64,000 nucleotides of DNA from Anaerolinea thermophila UNI-1 (GCF_000199675.1 NC_014960.1:3286001-3350000); one strand, 5' to 3'. Shown: positions 1-8,970, counted from the first letter of the stretch. Numbers and translations are program-made. The notes: a model not told the origin generated them from the sequence alone.

Positions 1-1
1 G

Positions 2-691
2 CTGAAGGACATCTCGCTGGAAGCCCAACCCGGCGAGATTGTTGCCCTGGTGGGACCCACCGGCTCGGGCAAGTCCACCATCATCCACCTTATCCCGCGC
101 TTCTACGACCCCACCGAAGGGCGCATCACCATTGACGGGGTGGACATCCGCACGGTGTCCCTGCGCTCCCTGCGCAGTCAAATCGGCATTGTCCTGCAGG
201 AAACCACCCTGTTCGCCGCCACCATCCGCGAGAACATCGCCTTTGGGCGCGACGATGCCAGCGAGGAAGAAATCATCGAAGCCGCTAAAGCGGCGCAGGC
301 GCACGACTTCATCCTGCAGACCCCGCGCGGCTACGATACCCTGGTGGGCGAACGCGGTATCACCCTCTCCGGCGGGCAGAAACAGCGCATCGCCATTGCC
401 CGCGCCATCCTCACCAACCCGCGCCTGCTGGTGCTGGACGATGCCACGTCCAGCGTGGATTCAGAGACCGAACTTGCCATCCAGCACGCCCTCGACCGGC
501 TGATGCAGGGGCGCACCACCTTCGTCATTGCCCACCGCCTCAGCACGGTGATGCGCGCCGACCAGATTCTGGTGCTGGAGAAAGGGCGCATCGTTGCCCG
601 CGGCAAACACGAGGAACTGCTGGCGTCCTCTCCGCTGTACGCCGAAATCTACCGGCGGCAGTTGAAACCCACCCACGAAAGGAAGGCTTGA
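2..691 (+). CDS. ABC exporter half-transporter, C-terminal nucleotide-binding part (5' cut by window)
   Basis: Only the ATPase domain of a half-size ABC exporter lies in the window; the reading frame is open from base 2 and the membrane domain is upstream. Visible motifs in order: Walker A GPTGSGKS, Q-loop in IGIVLQETT, canonical signature LSGGQ, Walker B LLVLDD and switch His in VIAHRLST. The residue after the Walker B Asp is Asp instead of the catalytic Glu, so this subunit's own ATP site should be poorly hydrolytic. The stop overlaps the TTG/ATG start region of the next half-transporter, so the two are translationally coupled and probably form a heterodimer. Substrate cannot be told from sequence. 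Confidence 0.93.
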   Translation: MKDISLEAQPGEIVALVGPTGSGKSTIIHLIPRFYDPTEGRITIDGVDIRTVSLRSLRSQIGIVLQETTLFAATIRENIAFGRDDASEEEIIEAAKAAQAHDFILQTPRGYDTLVGERGITLSGGQKQRIAIARAILTNPRLLVLDDATSSVDSETELAIQHALDRLMQGRTTFVIAHRLSTVMRADQILVLEKGRIVARGKHEELLASSPLYAEIYRRQLKPTHERKA

Positions 692-2523
692 GCATGGGCT
701 TCGGCATTGGCGGCGGTACAGGCATGGGCATGGGTCCCGGCGCTCTGCTGGACACCTTTGGAGCGGCGGGCGAGCGCAAGGGCGAAGCCTTCAACCCGCG
801 CGTGATGGTGCGCCTGCTGGCATTCCTCAAGCCCTACTGGCGTCCGCTGGCGATAGCCTTCATCGCCATGCTGGGCGCAACCGGCTTGACCCTGCTCATC
901 CCCTACCTGCTCAAAATTGCCATTGATGTGCATATCGCCGGGGGCAACGCCCGCGGATTGGGACAGGTGGCACTGCTCACCGGCGCGGCGTATGTGGGGC
1001 TGTACATCACCTCGGCGGGACAGCAGTACCTGCTCTCCCGCGTGGGTCAGCGCGTGCTGGGTGACCTGCGCGCCCGCCTCTTCCGCCATCTGCAGGAACT
1101 CTCCCTCAGTTACCACGACACCCACATCGTCGGGGTGACCGTCTCGCGGGTGATGAACGACGTGGCGGTGATCAACGAACTGCTCTCGCAGGGCTGGATT
1201 TCCTTCTTCAGCGACCTGTTCATCCTCAGCGGCATTGTGGTCATCATGCTCTCGATGAACGCTCATCTGGCACTGCTGGCGTTCCTCGTCCTGCCGCTGA
1301 TGGTGCTGGCAACGCGCTGGTTTGCCCGCGCGGCGCAGTCTGCCTTCCGCGAGACGCGCTCGCGGGTGGCGGCGGTGGTGGGCAACCTGGCGGAAGAAAT
1401 TGCCGGCATGCGCGTCATCCAGGCGTTTGCCCGCGAAGAAGCCACCCAGGAACGCTTCCGCGAGGTCAACGTTGCCAACCGCGATGCCAACATCAACGCC
1501 ATGTCGCTGTCGTTCCTCTACATGCCCGCCATCGAGTTCCTCAGCACGCTGGCAACGGCGGTGGTCTTGTGGTTTGGCGGGCAGATGGCGCTGGGCGGCA
1601 CGGTGACGGTGGGACTGCTGGTGGCGTTCCTTTCCTACGTCTCGCGCTTCTTCCAGCCCATTCAGGAACTGGCGCGCCTCTACACTACCCTGCAAGCCGC
1701 CATGGCGGGCGGCGAGCAGGTGCTTGCCCTGCTGGACACCCAGCCCGACGTGCAGGATGCTCCCGATGCCGTCGAGATGCCGCCCATCCGCGGGGAGATT
1801 GTCTTCCGCGATGTGTCCTTCCGCTACCGCCCGGACACTCCCGAAGTTCTGCACCGCATCAACCTGCACATCCAGCCCGGTCAGCGCGTGGCGCTGGTGG
1901 GACCTACCGGCGCAGGCAAGACCACCATTGCCAATCTGACGGCGCGCTTTTACGAAGTCTCCGAAGGCGCGGTGCTGATTGACGGCATCGACGTGCGCCG
2001 GGTGCGCCAGGACAGTCTGCGGCGGCAAATCGGCATCGTGCCGCAGGATTCTTTCCTCTTTGCCGGAACAATCGCTGACAACATCCGCTTCGGCAAACCC
2101 GATGCCAGCGATGCCGAAGTGGAGCAGGCGGCGCGCCTGGCTAACGCCCACGACTTCATCATCAACCTGCCGGAAGGCTACCAGACGCCCATTCTGGAAA
2201 ACGCCGCCAACCTCTCGGTGGGTCAGCGCCAGTTGATTTGCATTGCCCGCGCCATCCTCACCGACCCGCGCATCCTCATCCTCGACGAAGCCACCGCCAA
2301 CATTGACACCGTCAGCGAGGCGCTGATTCAGGAAGCCCTGGAGCGTCTGCTGGAAGGGCGCACTGCGCTGATCATCGCTCACCGCCTGTCCACCATCCAC
2401 AACGCCGATGTGATTCTGGTCATTCAGGACGGGGAAATCGTCCAGCGCGGCACGCACAGCGAATTAATTGCTCAGCCGGGCTTGTACCGCACGCTGTACG
2501 AGAAGCAGTTCCGTTTGGGGTAA
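688..2523 (+). CDS. ABC exporter half-transporter, permease plus ATPase (partner subunit)
   Basis: Full-length 611-residue half-transporter. A Gly/Met-rich N-terminus is followed by a six-helix type IV exporter membrane domain (about residues 50-330) and a nucleotide-binding domain: Walker A GPTGAGKT near 405, signature LSVGQ near 508, Walker B ILILDEAT with the catalytic Glu, and IIAHRLST. The signature is altered (LSVGQ for LSGGQ), which matches the Asp-for-Glu change in the upstream partner: the degenerate site is built from that subunit's Walker motifs and this subunit's signature. Start is TTG at 688 or ATG at 694; both follow a GGAAGG ribosome site. Probably a multidrug or lipid exporter. 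Confidence 0.94.
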   Translation: MSMGFGIGGGTGMGMGPGALLDTFGAAGERKGEAFNPRVMVRLLAFLKPYWRPLAIAFIAMLGATGLTLLIPYLLKIAIDVHIAGGNARGLGQVALLTGAAYVGLYITSAGQQYLLSRVGQRVLGDLRARLFRHLQELSLSYHDTHIVGVTVSRVMNDVAVINELLSQGWISFFSDLFILSGIVVIMLSMNAHLALLAFLVLPLMVLATRWFARAAQSAFRETRSRVAAVVGNLAEEIAGMRVIQAFAREEATQERFREVNVANRDANINAMSLSFLYMPAIEFLSTLATAVVLWFGGQMALGGTVTVGLLVAFLSYVSRFFQPIQELARLYTTLQAAMAGGEQVLALLDTQPDVQDAPDAVEMPPIRGEIVFRDVSFRYRPDTPEVLHRINLHIQPGQRVALVGPTGAGKTTIANLTARFYEVSEGAVLIDGIDVRRVRQDSLRRQIGIVPQDSFLFAGTIADNIRFGKPDASDAEVEQAARLANAHDFIINLPEGYQTPILENAANLSVGQRQLICIARAILTDPRILILDEATANIDTVSEALIQEALERLLEGRTALIIAHRLSTIHNADVILVIQDGEIVQRGTHSELIAQPGLYRTLYEKQFRLG

Positions 2524-2568
2524 AGGGTATCCATGCTTTCTGAGAAGCGTCCGCTTCGGCAAGCACAG

Positions 2569-2625
2569 CGGACGCTCAGCCTCGGCTGGCGAGCCCTGCC
2601 GAAGCCAGCGTACCCCTCAGCGTTT
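2569..2625. repeat. Dispersed intergenic repeat, family R1
   Basis: The gap between two convergent ABC operons holds a GC-rich stretch whose segment at 2601-2618 is identical over 18 bases to 48546-48563. Variants are also seen near 12950, 25350, 43410, 43510, 58890 and 63660, always between genes. No coding frame is supported. Function unknown; possibly a MITE-like or REP-like element. Confidence 0.6.
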
Positions 2626-2639
2626 ATCAACGCATGTCC

Positions 2640-3689
2640 TCAGGCTCTCTTTGGAAAGACAATCAGCGGGTGTTCAGCGCTAATGCGCGCCCGCACGCGC
2701 ATACCGGCGGGAAGCACCAGGGTATGCTCTTTGAAGGCATGCAGCACCTCGCCACTCTCCAGGCGCAGACGATAGACATGGAAGGCTCCACGGAAGAAGC
2801 GCTCGACAATGACCGCGTTGCCGTTTTGTCCGTCGGGAACAAAATCCACGTCGTCGGCGCGCAGGGCAATCTCCACCGGCGTGCCGGCAGGCAGGGAAAG
2901 CGGCTGGGCAATCACACCCAACGGCGTGTGAATGCCTTCATGGACTACCGAGCCGGGCAGGAAGTCGCTATCGCCCATGAACTCGGCTACAAAACGGGAC
3001 GTCGAGGCATGGAAAATCTCTTCGGGCGTGCCCAACTGCTCCATACGCCCTTCACGGAAGACTGCCAGACGGTCGCCCATGAAAAGAGCTTCTTCCTGGT
3101 CGTGGGTGACAAAGACCACCGTGGCACCCATCTCTTTCAAAATCCCGCGCACCTGCTCGCGCATCTCCAGACGCATGTCGGCGTCCAGACTGCTGAAGGG
3201 TTCATCCATCAGCACCAGCACGGGACGCGGCGCCAGGGCGCGCGCCAGGGCTACCCGCTGGCGTTCTCCCCCCGAAAGCGCATGGGGGTAACGCCCTGCC
3301 AGGGCTTGCAGTCCAACCATCTCCAGCATGGCATGTACGGTTTGGCGCACCTGGGTGCGCGGTTTGCCGCGTAAGCCAAAAGCAACGTTGTCAAACACCG
3401 TCAGGTGGGGAAAGAGGGCATGATCCTGAAAGACCATCCCCACGCCGCGCCGTTCTGGGGGGACGAACACCAGCGAAGACGCCATCAGCCGTCCATTGAT
3501 GAAAATCTTCCCCCGATCGGGGCATTCCAGCCCGGCGATGAGGCGCAGGGTGGTGGTTTTCCCGCATCCGCTGGGACCCACCAGCGCCAGAATTTGACCG
3601 GCGGGAAGGTCCAGTGAGAGATCATCCACTGCTGGACGGGGGTTTTGAGCAAAGGTTCGAGAGACATGATGAAGAGAAAGCGCGATCAT
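2640..3689 (-). CDS. Fe3+-type ABC transporter ATP-binding protein
   Basis: 349-residue importer ATPase of the FbpC/PotA type. Walker A GPSGCGKT, signature LSGGERQR and Walker B VLVLMDEPFSSLD are intact; the last ~110 residues look like a TOBE-type regulatory domain. I chose the ATG at 3689, not the upstream in-frame codon at 3803, because it overlaps the permease stop in an ATGA arrangement and starts directly with the conserved N-terminal strand. It should energise the permease encoded just upstream (3686-5323). Third gene of a binding protein-permease-ATPase operon. Confidence 0.93.
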   Translation of the reverse strand: MIALSLHHVSRTFAQNPRPAVDDLSLDLPAGQILALVGPSGCGKTTTLRLIAGLECPDRGKIFINGRLMASSLVFVPPERRGVGMVFQDHALFPHLTVFDNVAFGLRGKPRTQVRQTVHAMLEMVGLQALAGRYPHALSGGERQRVALARALAPRPVLVLMDEPFSSLDADMRLEMREQVRGILKEMGATVVFVTHDQEEALFMGDRLAVFREGRMEQLGTPEEIFHASTSRFVAEFMGDSDFLPGSVVHEGIHTPLGVIAQPLSLPAGTPVEIALRADDVDFVPDGQNGNAVIVERFFRGAFHVYRLRLESGEVLHAFKEHTLVLPAGMRVRARISAEHPLIVFPKRA

Positions 3690-5323
3690 CGGAAAATTTG
3701 CTCCCTGCGAAGAAGAAATGCCAGCGGTACAATCGAAACCAGTACCAGAAAGAGCGCCGCCGGAGCGGCTTGAAGATAGAATCCATCGGTCGCCCACATC
3801 CACACCCGCACCGCCAGGGTATCAAACCCCGCCGGGCGCAGTAACAGGGTGGCAGGCAGTTCTTTCAACGAGGTAAGGAACACCAGCGCGCCGCCTGCCA
3901 GCAAACCGGGCAGGACGAGCGGCAGAGTGACCTGAAACAGGGTTTGCGCGCTGGTACGTCCCAGGGTGCGGGCGGCTTCTTCCAGGGTTGGCGCAAGCAA
4001 ACTCAGCGCCGATTCGCTGGCGCGCACCGCCTGCGGCATATGGCGCAGGACGTACGCCATCACCACCACCAGCGGCGTGCCGTACAGGAACGGCAAAAAG
4101 CGGTTGACCAGCAGGACGAGGCTGAGGGCAATCACCACCCCAGGGATGGCGTAGCCTACCTGAGCCAGGCGTGTCAGAAAGTGGGAGAAGCGACTGGGAG
4201 AACGGCGGGCAAACAGCGCTACCGGCAGAGAAAGGACAATTGCCAGCACCGCCGCCAGCCCTGCCGTCCATACACTGTTGAAGGCAAAATGACCAAAACC
4301 CTGCGAGCCGGTGCGGAACACTGCCGCGGTGATTTCGGGGCGGGCAAGTGCCTGAACGCTCCATGTCGTCAGCACGCCCAGCGGCACGAACAGCGCGGCA
4401 ACGCTTACCCCCAGCACTGCCATCAGCGCAGGGATGCGCCAGCGTCCCAGCCTCAGCGGCGGAGCGGGACGCCAGCCACCTTCCATCTGGGTAAAGCGCG
4501 CCTGCCCCTGGGCGCGCAGTTCCCCCCACAGGATAAACATGGCGAGCAGTACCAGAACCCCGCTCAGCACCGCCGCGGCGGAGCGGTTGTAGCGACCGGA
4601 TAACTGCACGAAAATGGCAGAAGAAAAGGTCTCATAGCGCAGTAAGGCAACCGTACCGTACTCTGCCAGCACGTCCAGCATCACCAGCAGAGAACCCGCC
4701 AGCAATCCCGGGCGCAAAGCCGGCAGGGTGACCTGCCAGAGCGTCTGCAGGGGAGTGCGTCCCAGGGTGCGCGCGGCTTCTTCCAGTGAGGCATGCAGGG
4801 AACGAAAAGCCGCCCCGCTGAGAAGATAGACATACGGATAGGTAAACAGGGTCAGCACAAACACCGCTCCCCAGAACCCCAGCGGGCTGGGCAGGGGAAG
4901 AACCTGCCCCAGCCACGACTCCAGCATCTGGGGAATGATACCGCCGCGCGGACGCATCAATGCCAGATGAATGATAGCCCCAATGTAAGGCGGGATGGCG
5001 AGCGGCAGTGCCAGCGCCCAGCGGAAGAATTTCCTGCCCGGCAGGTCGGTGCGCTCGGTGAGAAATGCCAGCCCCACCCCCAGCAAAAGCGTCCCTGTGG
5101 TGACGGCAAAGGCAAGACCCAGCGTATTGCCCAGCAAGCCCCACACACGGGTTTGCAAGAGCCTTTGCCAGTCGGCAGGATCAGCACCCAGCGCACGCAC
5201 AAAGATATACCCCAGCGGCACGGCGACAAACAAGCCCACCAGCCCCGCGGCAAAAGCCAGCCGGGGGCTGAAAGAAGGGGCAGTGTGACGCAGGGATGCC
5301 GCGTGGGCAAACGAGTCTGACAT
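3686..5323 (-). CDS. Fe3+-type ABC transporter permease, two fused membrane domains
   Basis: 545 residues with about twelve hydrophobic segments arranged as two binding-protein-dependent permease units, as in FbpB/ThiP proteins. Each half carries an EAA coupling loop, EEAARTLGRT followed by a QVTLP segment, and the two loops are nearly identical, so the protein looks like an internal duplication. It forms the whole transmembrane channel of the importer. Starts 3 bases after the stop of the binding-protein gene and its TGA overlaps the ATPase ATG. Iron specificity is inferred from the binding protein. Confidence 0.92.
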   Translation of the reverse strand: MSDSFAHAASLRHTAPSFSPRLAFAAGLVGLFVAVPLGYIFVRALGADPADWQRLLQTRVWGLLGNTLGLAFAVTTGTLLLGVGLAFLTERTDLPGRKFFRWALALPLAIPPYIGAIIHLALMRPRGGIIPQMLESWLGQVLPLPSPLGFWGAVFVLTLFTYPYVYLLSGAAFRSLHASLEEAARTLGRTPLQTLWQVTLPALRPGLLAGSLLVMLDVLAEYGTVALLRYETFSSAIFVQLSGRYNRSAAAVLSGVLVLLAMFILWGELRAQGQARFTQMEGGWRPAPPLRLGRWRIPALMAVLGVSVAALFVPLGVLTTWSVQALARPEITAAVFRTGSQGFGHFAFNSVWTAGLAAVLAIVLSLPVALFARRSPSRFSHFLTRLAQVGYAIPGVVIALSLVLLVNRFLPFLYGTPLVVVMAYVLRHMPQAVRASESALSLLAPTLEEAARTLGRTSAQTLFQVTLPLVLPGLLAGGALVFLTSLKELPATLLLRPAGFDTLAVRVWMWATDGFYLQAAPAALFLVLVSIVPLAFLLRREQIFR

Positions 5324-5326
5324 GAA

Positions 5327-6403
5327 CTAGGGTAAGCCCACCTTTTCCATCAAATCAAACGTCGCATCGAAATCCTGCACCACTTCGGGCAGGTTGAACG
5401 GCGCCAGGCGCACCTCATCCAGCGGGCGCACACCTTCGCGCAGGGGCACCCCGGGCAGTACAGGATACTCGTAGTTTTGCTCCGCAAAGATGCGCTGACC
5501 TTCCGGCGAGAGCAGGAAATCCAGAAAGGCACGCGCCGTGGTGGGGTTGGCTCCACCCTTGATGAGACCGGCGGCGGTGGCGTTGGTGATGACGCCTTTC
5601 TGTCCTTCGCCCTGATCGGGGTAAATCACCCCCACAGGACTGCCTTCGGCAAGTTGCAGATGATAGTAATAATGATTGACCAGCCCCAGTTTGAACTCAC
5701 CGGCGGCAACGGCTTTGCGCACGTCGGTGTGCCCGCCAAAGAACGTGACCTCGTTATCCATGAGCCCCTTGAGCCAGGCTTCGGTAGTTTCTTCGCCGTA
5801 AAGATGGCGCATCACCGCAATCTGGGCTTGCATGGAGCCGTTGGTGGAATTTGCCGCGGCAACCTGCCCTTTCCACTTCGGGTCGGTCAGGTCAAAAATC
5901 GAGGCGGGCAATTCTTCAGGGGGCACCAGGTTTGTGTTGTACAGGATGACCCGAGCGCGGCGGGTGAGCGCTACCCAGGTGCCGTCAGCGGCACGCCCAT
6001 CTGCCGGGAGCAAATCGGGCTGTGCGGGGGTGTAGGGCGCCAGCACACCGTTTTCGCTCAGTTTCTGGGCGGTGAAAACCTCGGTGGTGATGAAGACATC
6101 GGCTTGCGGATTACTCTGCTCTTCGATGAGCGCGTTGGCAATCTCGCTGTTACTGCCGGCTTTCAGAGCAATCTCCACGTTCGGATACAGGGCGCGGAAG
6201 GCATCCAGCACAGGCTGAATGAGGGCTTCGGAGCGCCCGGAGTAAATGACCAGTTTACCGCCCACCGTCTCGGCGGCTGAGTCCTGACGGGTAGCGATAG
6301 GCGCTGGCGCCTCGGGCTGACCGGCTTGCGGGGTCACAACGGGCGCGCAGGCGCCCAGGAAGAACATACCAAAAAGAAACAGCAACGAAAGTCGTTTAAA
6401 CAT
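5327..6403 (-). CDS. Fe3+-type ABC transporter substrate-binding lipoprotein
   Basis: 358-residue extracellular solute-binding protein, FbpA-like. ATG at 6403 is chosen because a GGAG ribosome site precedes it and a lipoprotein signal begins there, with a lipobox ending LGAC (Cys19); the longer frame to 6463 has no such support. The mature part has the Gly/Ser-rich GSNSEIANAL segment and the consecutive tyrosines of NHYYYHL that bind ferric iron in this family. First gene of the operon, with a good promoter upstream on the minus strand. Confidence 0.92.
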   Translation of the reverse strand: MFKRLSLLFLFGMFFLGACAPVVTPQAGQPEAPAPIATRQDSAAETVGGKLVIYSGRSEALIQPVLDAFRALYPNVEIALKAGSNSEIANALIEEQSNPQADVFITTEVFTAQKLSENGVLAPYTPAQPDLLPADGRAADGTWVALTRRARVILYNTNLVPPEELPASIFDLTDPKWKGQVAAANSTNGSMQAQIAVMRHLYGEETTEAWLKGLMDNEVTFFGGHTDVRKAVAAGEFKLGLVNHYYYHLQLAEGSPVGVIYPDQGEGQKGVITNATAAGLIKGGANPTTARAFLDFLLSPEGQRIFAEQNYEYPVLPGVPLREGVRPLDEVRLAPFNLPEVVQDFDATFDLMEKVGLP

Positions 6404-6721
6404 CACAGGCTTTTCTCCGTAAAGATCAAGGGTTACAGGTAAAGCGTCTGATGGAGCCTGCATCCACTGCGAAGGTGAGTATATCTTAATGTAATCGGAT
6501 AGTAAAGATGATATTTGTCATATTTTTCTTAAAAATTATGTGTCTCCAGTTCTACTTCCCTCACCCCTGGCGGGACAGGCTGTGGGAGTGAGGGAAGATA
6601 GAAAGAGGGATGCTTTCACATCTGGCTTTTCAAAGCCCGGTAGAGATGGTCAAAAAGGGAAACCCAATCTTGTATCGAAACGCTTGCAAATTTTGGCGAT
6701 AAACTCAGCGCATCTCTCCCT
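6404..6721. other. Intergenic region, 318 bases
   Basis: Besides the promoter at 6478-6521, this gap has an inverted repeat with 10-bp arms (6555-6564 and 6588-6597, CTTCCCTCAC with its complement) and an otherwise featureless stretch. No credible gene is seen; the small frame starting at 6540 is not supported. Confidence 0.5.
6478..6521 (-). promoter_or_regulatory. Promoter of the iron-transport operon with a nearby operator-like palindrome
   Basis: On the minus strand, a -35 TTTACT (6501-6506) and -10 TATACT (6478-6483) are separated by 17 bases, upstream of the binding-protein start at 6403. Immediately upstream of the -35 is an imperfect inverted repeat ATGATATTTGTCAT (6508-6521). A metal-responsive repressor site is plausible given the operon, but the sequence does not match a canonical Fur box and the regulator is not in the window. 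Confidence 0.55.
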
Positions 6722-7225
6722 TTACTTTGCCGCCGCACCAATCAGCACAGTAATCAGGAACAGGCACAGAATCATCCCCGAAATGACCAGAAAGACAATG
6801 CCGATGACCAGCCCGGCTTTGGAAGATTTACCCGGTTGTAAAACCGCCTCAGCGGGGTTGGCAGGGTCGCAGTACACCGTCACCGGGGTACCGGGGGCAT
6901 AGCGAGCAACTTCCGCCTCAGCCCTGCCCCGACTGCTGACGAAGACGCGCGTCCCCGCCTGCAGTTTGGTGGAGCGATACACTGTGCCGTTGACCTCGTA
7001 CTCGTACTCCACATGGGGCGCATACGAGCGCGTGGTACCCTGGTCTTCGTCATAACCTTCGCGTACTTCCACACGCGACTCCACCACTCTGCCGTTGACA
7101 GCCATCCACTGCTTGCTGGCTTCGGCTTTCTGGCGGTCTTTAAAATACGTCCACAGGGCAAAGCCCCCCACTGCGGCAAAAATCAGCGTTAACCCCACAA
7201 AGCAGATAAATCCAATGCTTTCCAT
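6722..7225 (-). CDS. DUF3592 membrane protein
   Basis: 167 residues with an N-terminal transmembrane helix (about 3-27), a soluble middle of beta character containing VEYEYEVNGTVYRS and a YAPGTPVTVYCDPANP segment, and a C-terminal helix (about 137-163). The order of helix, beta domain with the DPxNP turn, and helix is that of DUF3592 proteins. The function of that family is not established. Single gene, divergent from the lipoprotein at 7343. Confidence 0.8.
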   Translation of the reverse strand: MESIGFICFVGLTLIFAAVGGFALWTYFKDRQKAEASKQWMAVNGRVVESRVEVREGYDEDQGTTRSYAPHVEYEYEVNGTVYRSTKLQAGTRVFVSSRGRAEAEVARYAPGTPVTVYCDPANPAEAVLQPGKSSKAGLVIGIVFLVISGMILCLFLITVLIGAAAK

Positions 7226-7293
7226 AATACCCCCACAAAAAAGGTTTACCAGTCCAGTATAGAAAAGGAGCGCAAATTCCGCAAGTTTTTCGC

Positions 7294-7322
7294 TTGTCTG
7301 AGATTCCGCGTCGGTCTATAAT
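7294..7322 (+). promoter_or_regulatory. Sigma70-type promoter
   Basis: A -35 TTGTCT at 7294-7299 and a consensus -10 TATAAT at 7317-7322 are separated by 17 bases. It lies 20 bases before the ATG at 7343, with GGAGG (7330-7334) in between. Confidence 0.7.
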
Positions 7323-7342
7323 GCACTGCGGAGGTAGCAACC

Positions 7343-7789
7343 ATGAGCAAAATGGTGCGGTGGGCGTTAATCCTGCTGGTGTTGTTGCCGTTGATGGGGT
7401 GTCGTATCTCATTGCTCCATTTGAACGAGGACAAAGATACCCTGACCTTTGTGGTGCGCGCCGATTCAGACTGGCAGGATACCGGCATCCAGGTCAAACC
7501 GGGGATGCGGGTACGCATTCGCCAGGTTTCCGGCTTGTGGTCGCCGTGGAGCGGCAGTACCTACGACGCTGTCGGCTCGGGGGGCGATCCGCACTGTGAT
7601 TGCAACGTCGCCGAGGGGATTTCCCACGCCGCGCTGATCGGCAAAGTGGGTAACAGCCAGCCTTTCTACGTGGGGCGAGATTTCGATCAGCACCTGGGCG
7701 AACGCGGCACCCTCTACCTGCGCATCAACGATACCCATCTGCAGGACAATGCCGGCGCGCTGGAAGTGGTCATCGAAGTGGAGCGCTGA
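7343..7789 (+). CDS. Lipoprotein with a PA-IL/LecA-like carbohydrate-binding domain
   Basis: 148 residues. The N-terminus is a lipoprotein signal with lipobox PLMGC (Cys20), so the protein should be anchored outside the membrane. The rest fits the small beta-sandwich of LecA-like domains: GMRVRIRQVSGLW, then a Gly/Cys-rich loop, ISHAALIGKVG, then LYLRINDTHLQDNAGALEV, where the ND...DN residues resemble the calcium/sugar-binding loop. The pair of cysteines in CDC is unusual. Preceded by its own promoter and a good ribosome site. Sugar binding is inferred from family resemblance. Confidence 0.65.
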   Translation: MSKMVRWALILLVLLPLMGCRISLLHLNEDKDTLTFVVRADSDWQDTGIQVKPGMRVRIRQVSGLWSPWSGSTYDAVGSGGDPHCDCNVAEGISHAALIGKVGNSQPFYVGRDFDQHLGERGTLYLRINDTHLQDNAGALEVVIEVER

Positions 7790-7837
7790 CCCTGCATGTT
7801 TTGATTTCCCCACCTTTGCCTCTGCGGGCTTCTCGGG

Positions 7838-7843
7838 TACAAT
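7838..7843 (+). promoter_or_regulatory. -10 element placing the next gene as near-leaderless
   Basis: TACAAT at 7838-7843 lies only 8 bases before the ATG at 7852, and there is no Shine-Dalgarno sequence between them. Transcription would start at about the start codon. Confidence 0.45.
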
Positions 7844-7851
7844 TCGCGTCT

Positions 7852-8865
7852 ATGAAACGCTTGCTTGTAGTAATCTGGTTGGCGCTGTGGCTCACCGCCT
7901 GCCAGGTAGTCAATACCCCTGCCCCCTCTCCCGCCCCCGGCGAGACGCAAACGAATCCCCCGGCAGTTTCCCCCTCCCCTCAACCAACCGAGACTTCCAC
8001 CCCACCCCCTCAGCGCATGGTGATTTACGCCCCTGAGGGCACTAACCCCGCCTGGGTAGAGACGGCACGCGCCCAACTGGAAGCCCGGGCAAGTGGTGCA
8101 GGGGTGGAAGTGCTTCCCGAATGGAATGACCGCGCTTACGGCGCAGACGTGCCGCTGACGCTGGCTCTGGCAGAGCCGCCCGCGCTAAACGAGGCGCTGA
8201 GCGCCGCACCACAGACGCGCTTTGTGGTGCTCTCGGCTCAACTCTTGACCGAAGCCCCCAACCTCACCGCCCTGCTCGCCGACCCACAGCATCTGGCGTT
8301 TACCGCAGGTCTCACCGCAACGGTAATTTCGGATGACTGGCGCGCCGCAGGCTTGATTCCCACCAATCAGCCCACCCTGCAGGAAGCCTTTTTGAATGGC
8401 GGGCGCTATTTCTGCGGGGTGTGTTCGCCCGGCTGGCCCCTGGGCATGACCTTCCCCCTCACCGCAGGAGTGGATACACCCAGCGGCGGCGATTGGGCAA
8501 CCACAGCAGCCAAACTGTTCGACGAGGGCAAGGTGGACGTTTTTTACCTCTCCCCCAACGCCGTACAGCCCGAAGTTATCACCTACCTGAAGGGGCTGGT
8601 ACAGTTCACCGAGCCGGTGCGGGTGCTGGGGAGCGTCCCCCCACCTGCCGAATTAACCGATCAATGGGCGGTGACACTGGACTGGGACTTCTCCAGTGCG
8701 CTGGAAGAAGCCCTCTCCGCCTCTGAGCCGCCAGCACTGGTGAGAGTGCCGGTAGTCTTCACCCACCTCAACGAAGACCTGTTCACCCCCGGCAGGCAGG
8801 AACTGGTGCGCAGTATACTGGCGGAACTGCAAGCCGGGCGCATCGCCCCGCTCAGCGTTCCCTAG
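7852..8865 (+). CDS. Lipoprotein, possible BMP/periplasmic-binding-like fold
   Basis: 337 residues from the ATG at 7852, where a lipoprotein signal begins (lipobox LTAC). A Pro/Thr/Ser-rich linker follows, about residues 22-62. The remainder alternates strands and helices as in periplasmic binding proteins: MVIYAPEGTNPAWVE, then RFVVLSAQLL, then LAFTAGLTATVISDDW and a FDEGKVDVFYLSP segment, suggestive of the BMP/PnrA family. No transporter genes are adjacent, so substrate and role are unknown. The long tandem Pro linker resembles other surface lipoproteins of this group. Confidence 0.6.
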   Translation: MKRLLVVIWLALWLTACQVVNTPAPSPAPGETQTNPPAVSPSPQPTETSTPPPQRMVIYAPEGTNPAWVETARAQLEARASGAGVEVLPEWNDRAYGADVPLTLALAEPPALNEALSAAPQTRFVVLSAQLLTEAPNLTALLADPQHLAFTAGLTATVISDDWRAAGLIPTNQPTLQEAFLNGGRYFCGVCSPGWPLGMTFPLTAGVDTPSGGDWATTAAKLFDEGKVDVFYLSPNAVQPEVITYLKGLVQFTEPVRVLGSVPPPAELTDQWAVTLDWDFSSALEEALSASEPPALVRVPVVFTHLNEDLFTPGRQELVRSILAELQAGRIAPLSVP

Positions 8866-8897
8866 GTTGTTGCCAACAGGGGTTTAAAAAAAGAAAG

Positions 8898-8970
8898 AGC
8901 CACCGGTGGGATTCGAACCCACGACCTGGCGTTTACGAAACGTCTGCTCTGCCGGCTGAGCTACGGTGGC
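8898..8970 (-). tRNA. tRNA-Thr (anticodon CGT)
   Basis: The minus strand folds into a full cloverleaf: 7-bp acceptor stem GCCACCG/CGGTGGC, D stem GCTC/GAGC, anticodon loop TTCGTAA giving anticodon CGT, 5-base variable loop, and T arm GTGGG-TTCGAAT-CCCAC. The anticodon stem has one A-C mismatch. The discriminator is T and the CCA end is not encoded. Confidence 0.95.

Noticed and set aside
649..2457. 602-residue antisense frame opposite the ABC exporter
   Set aside because: High GC gives long antisense frames; its composition (His, Gln, Asp, Gly rich) matches the complement of the real gene and it has no domain pattern or ribosome site.
7801..7851. N-terminal extension of the lipoprotein
   Set aside because: The lipoprotein signal starts at 7852 and the -10 lies in the extension.
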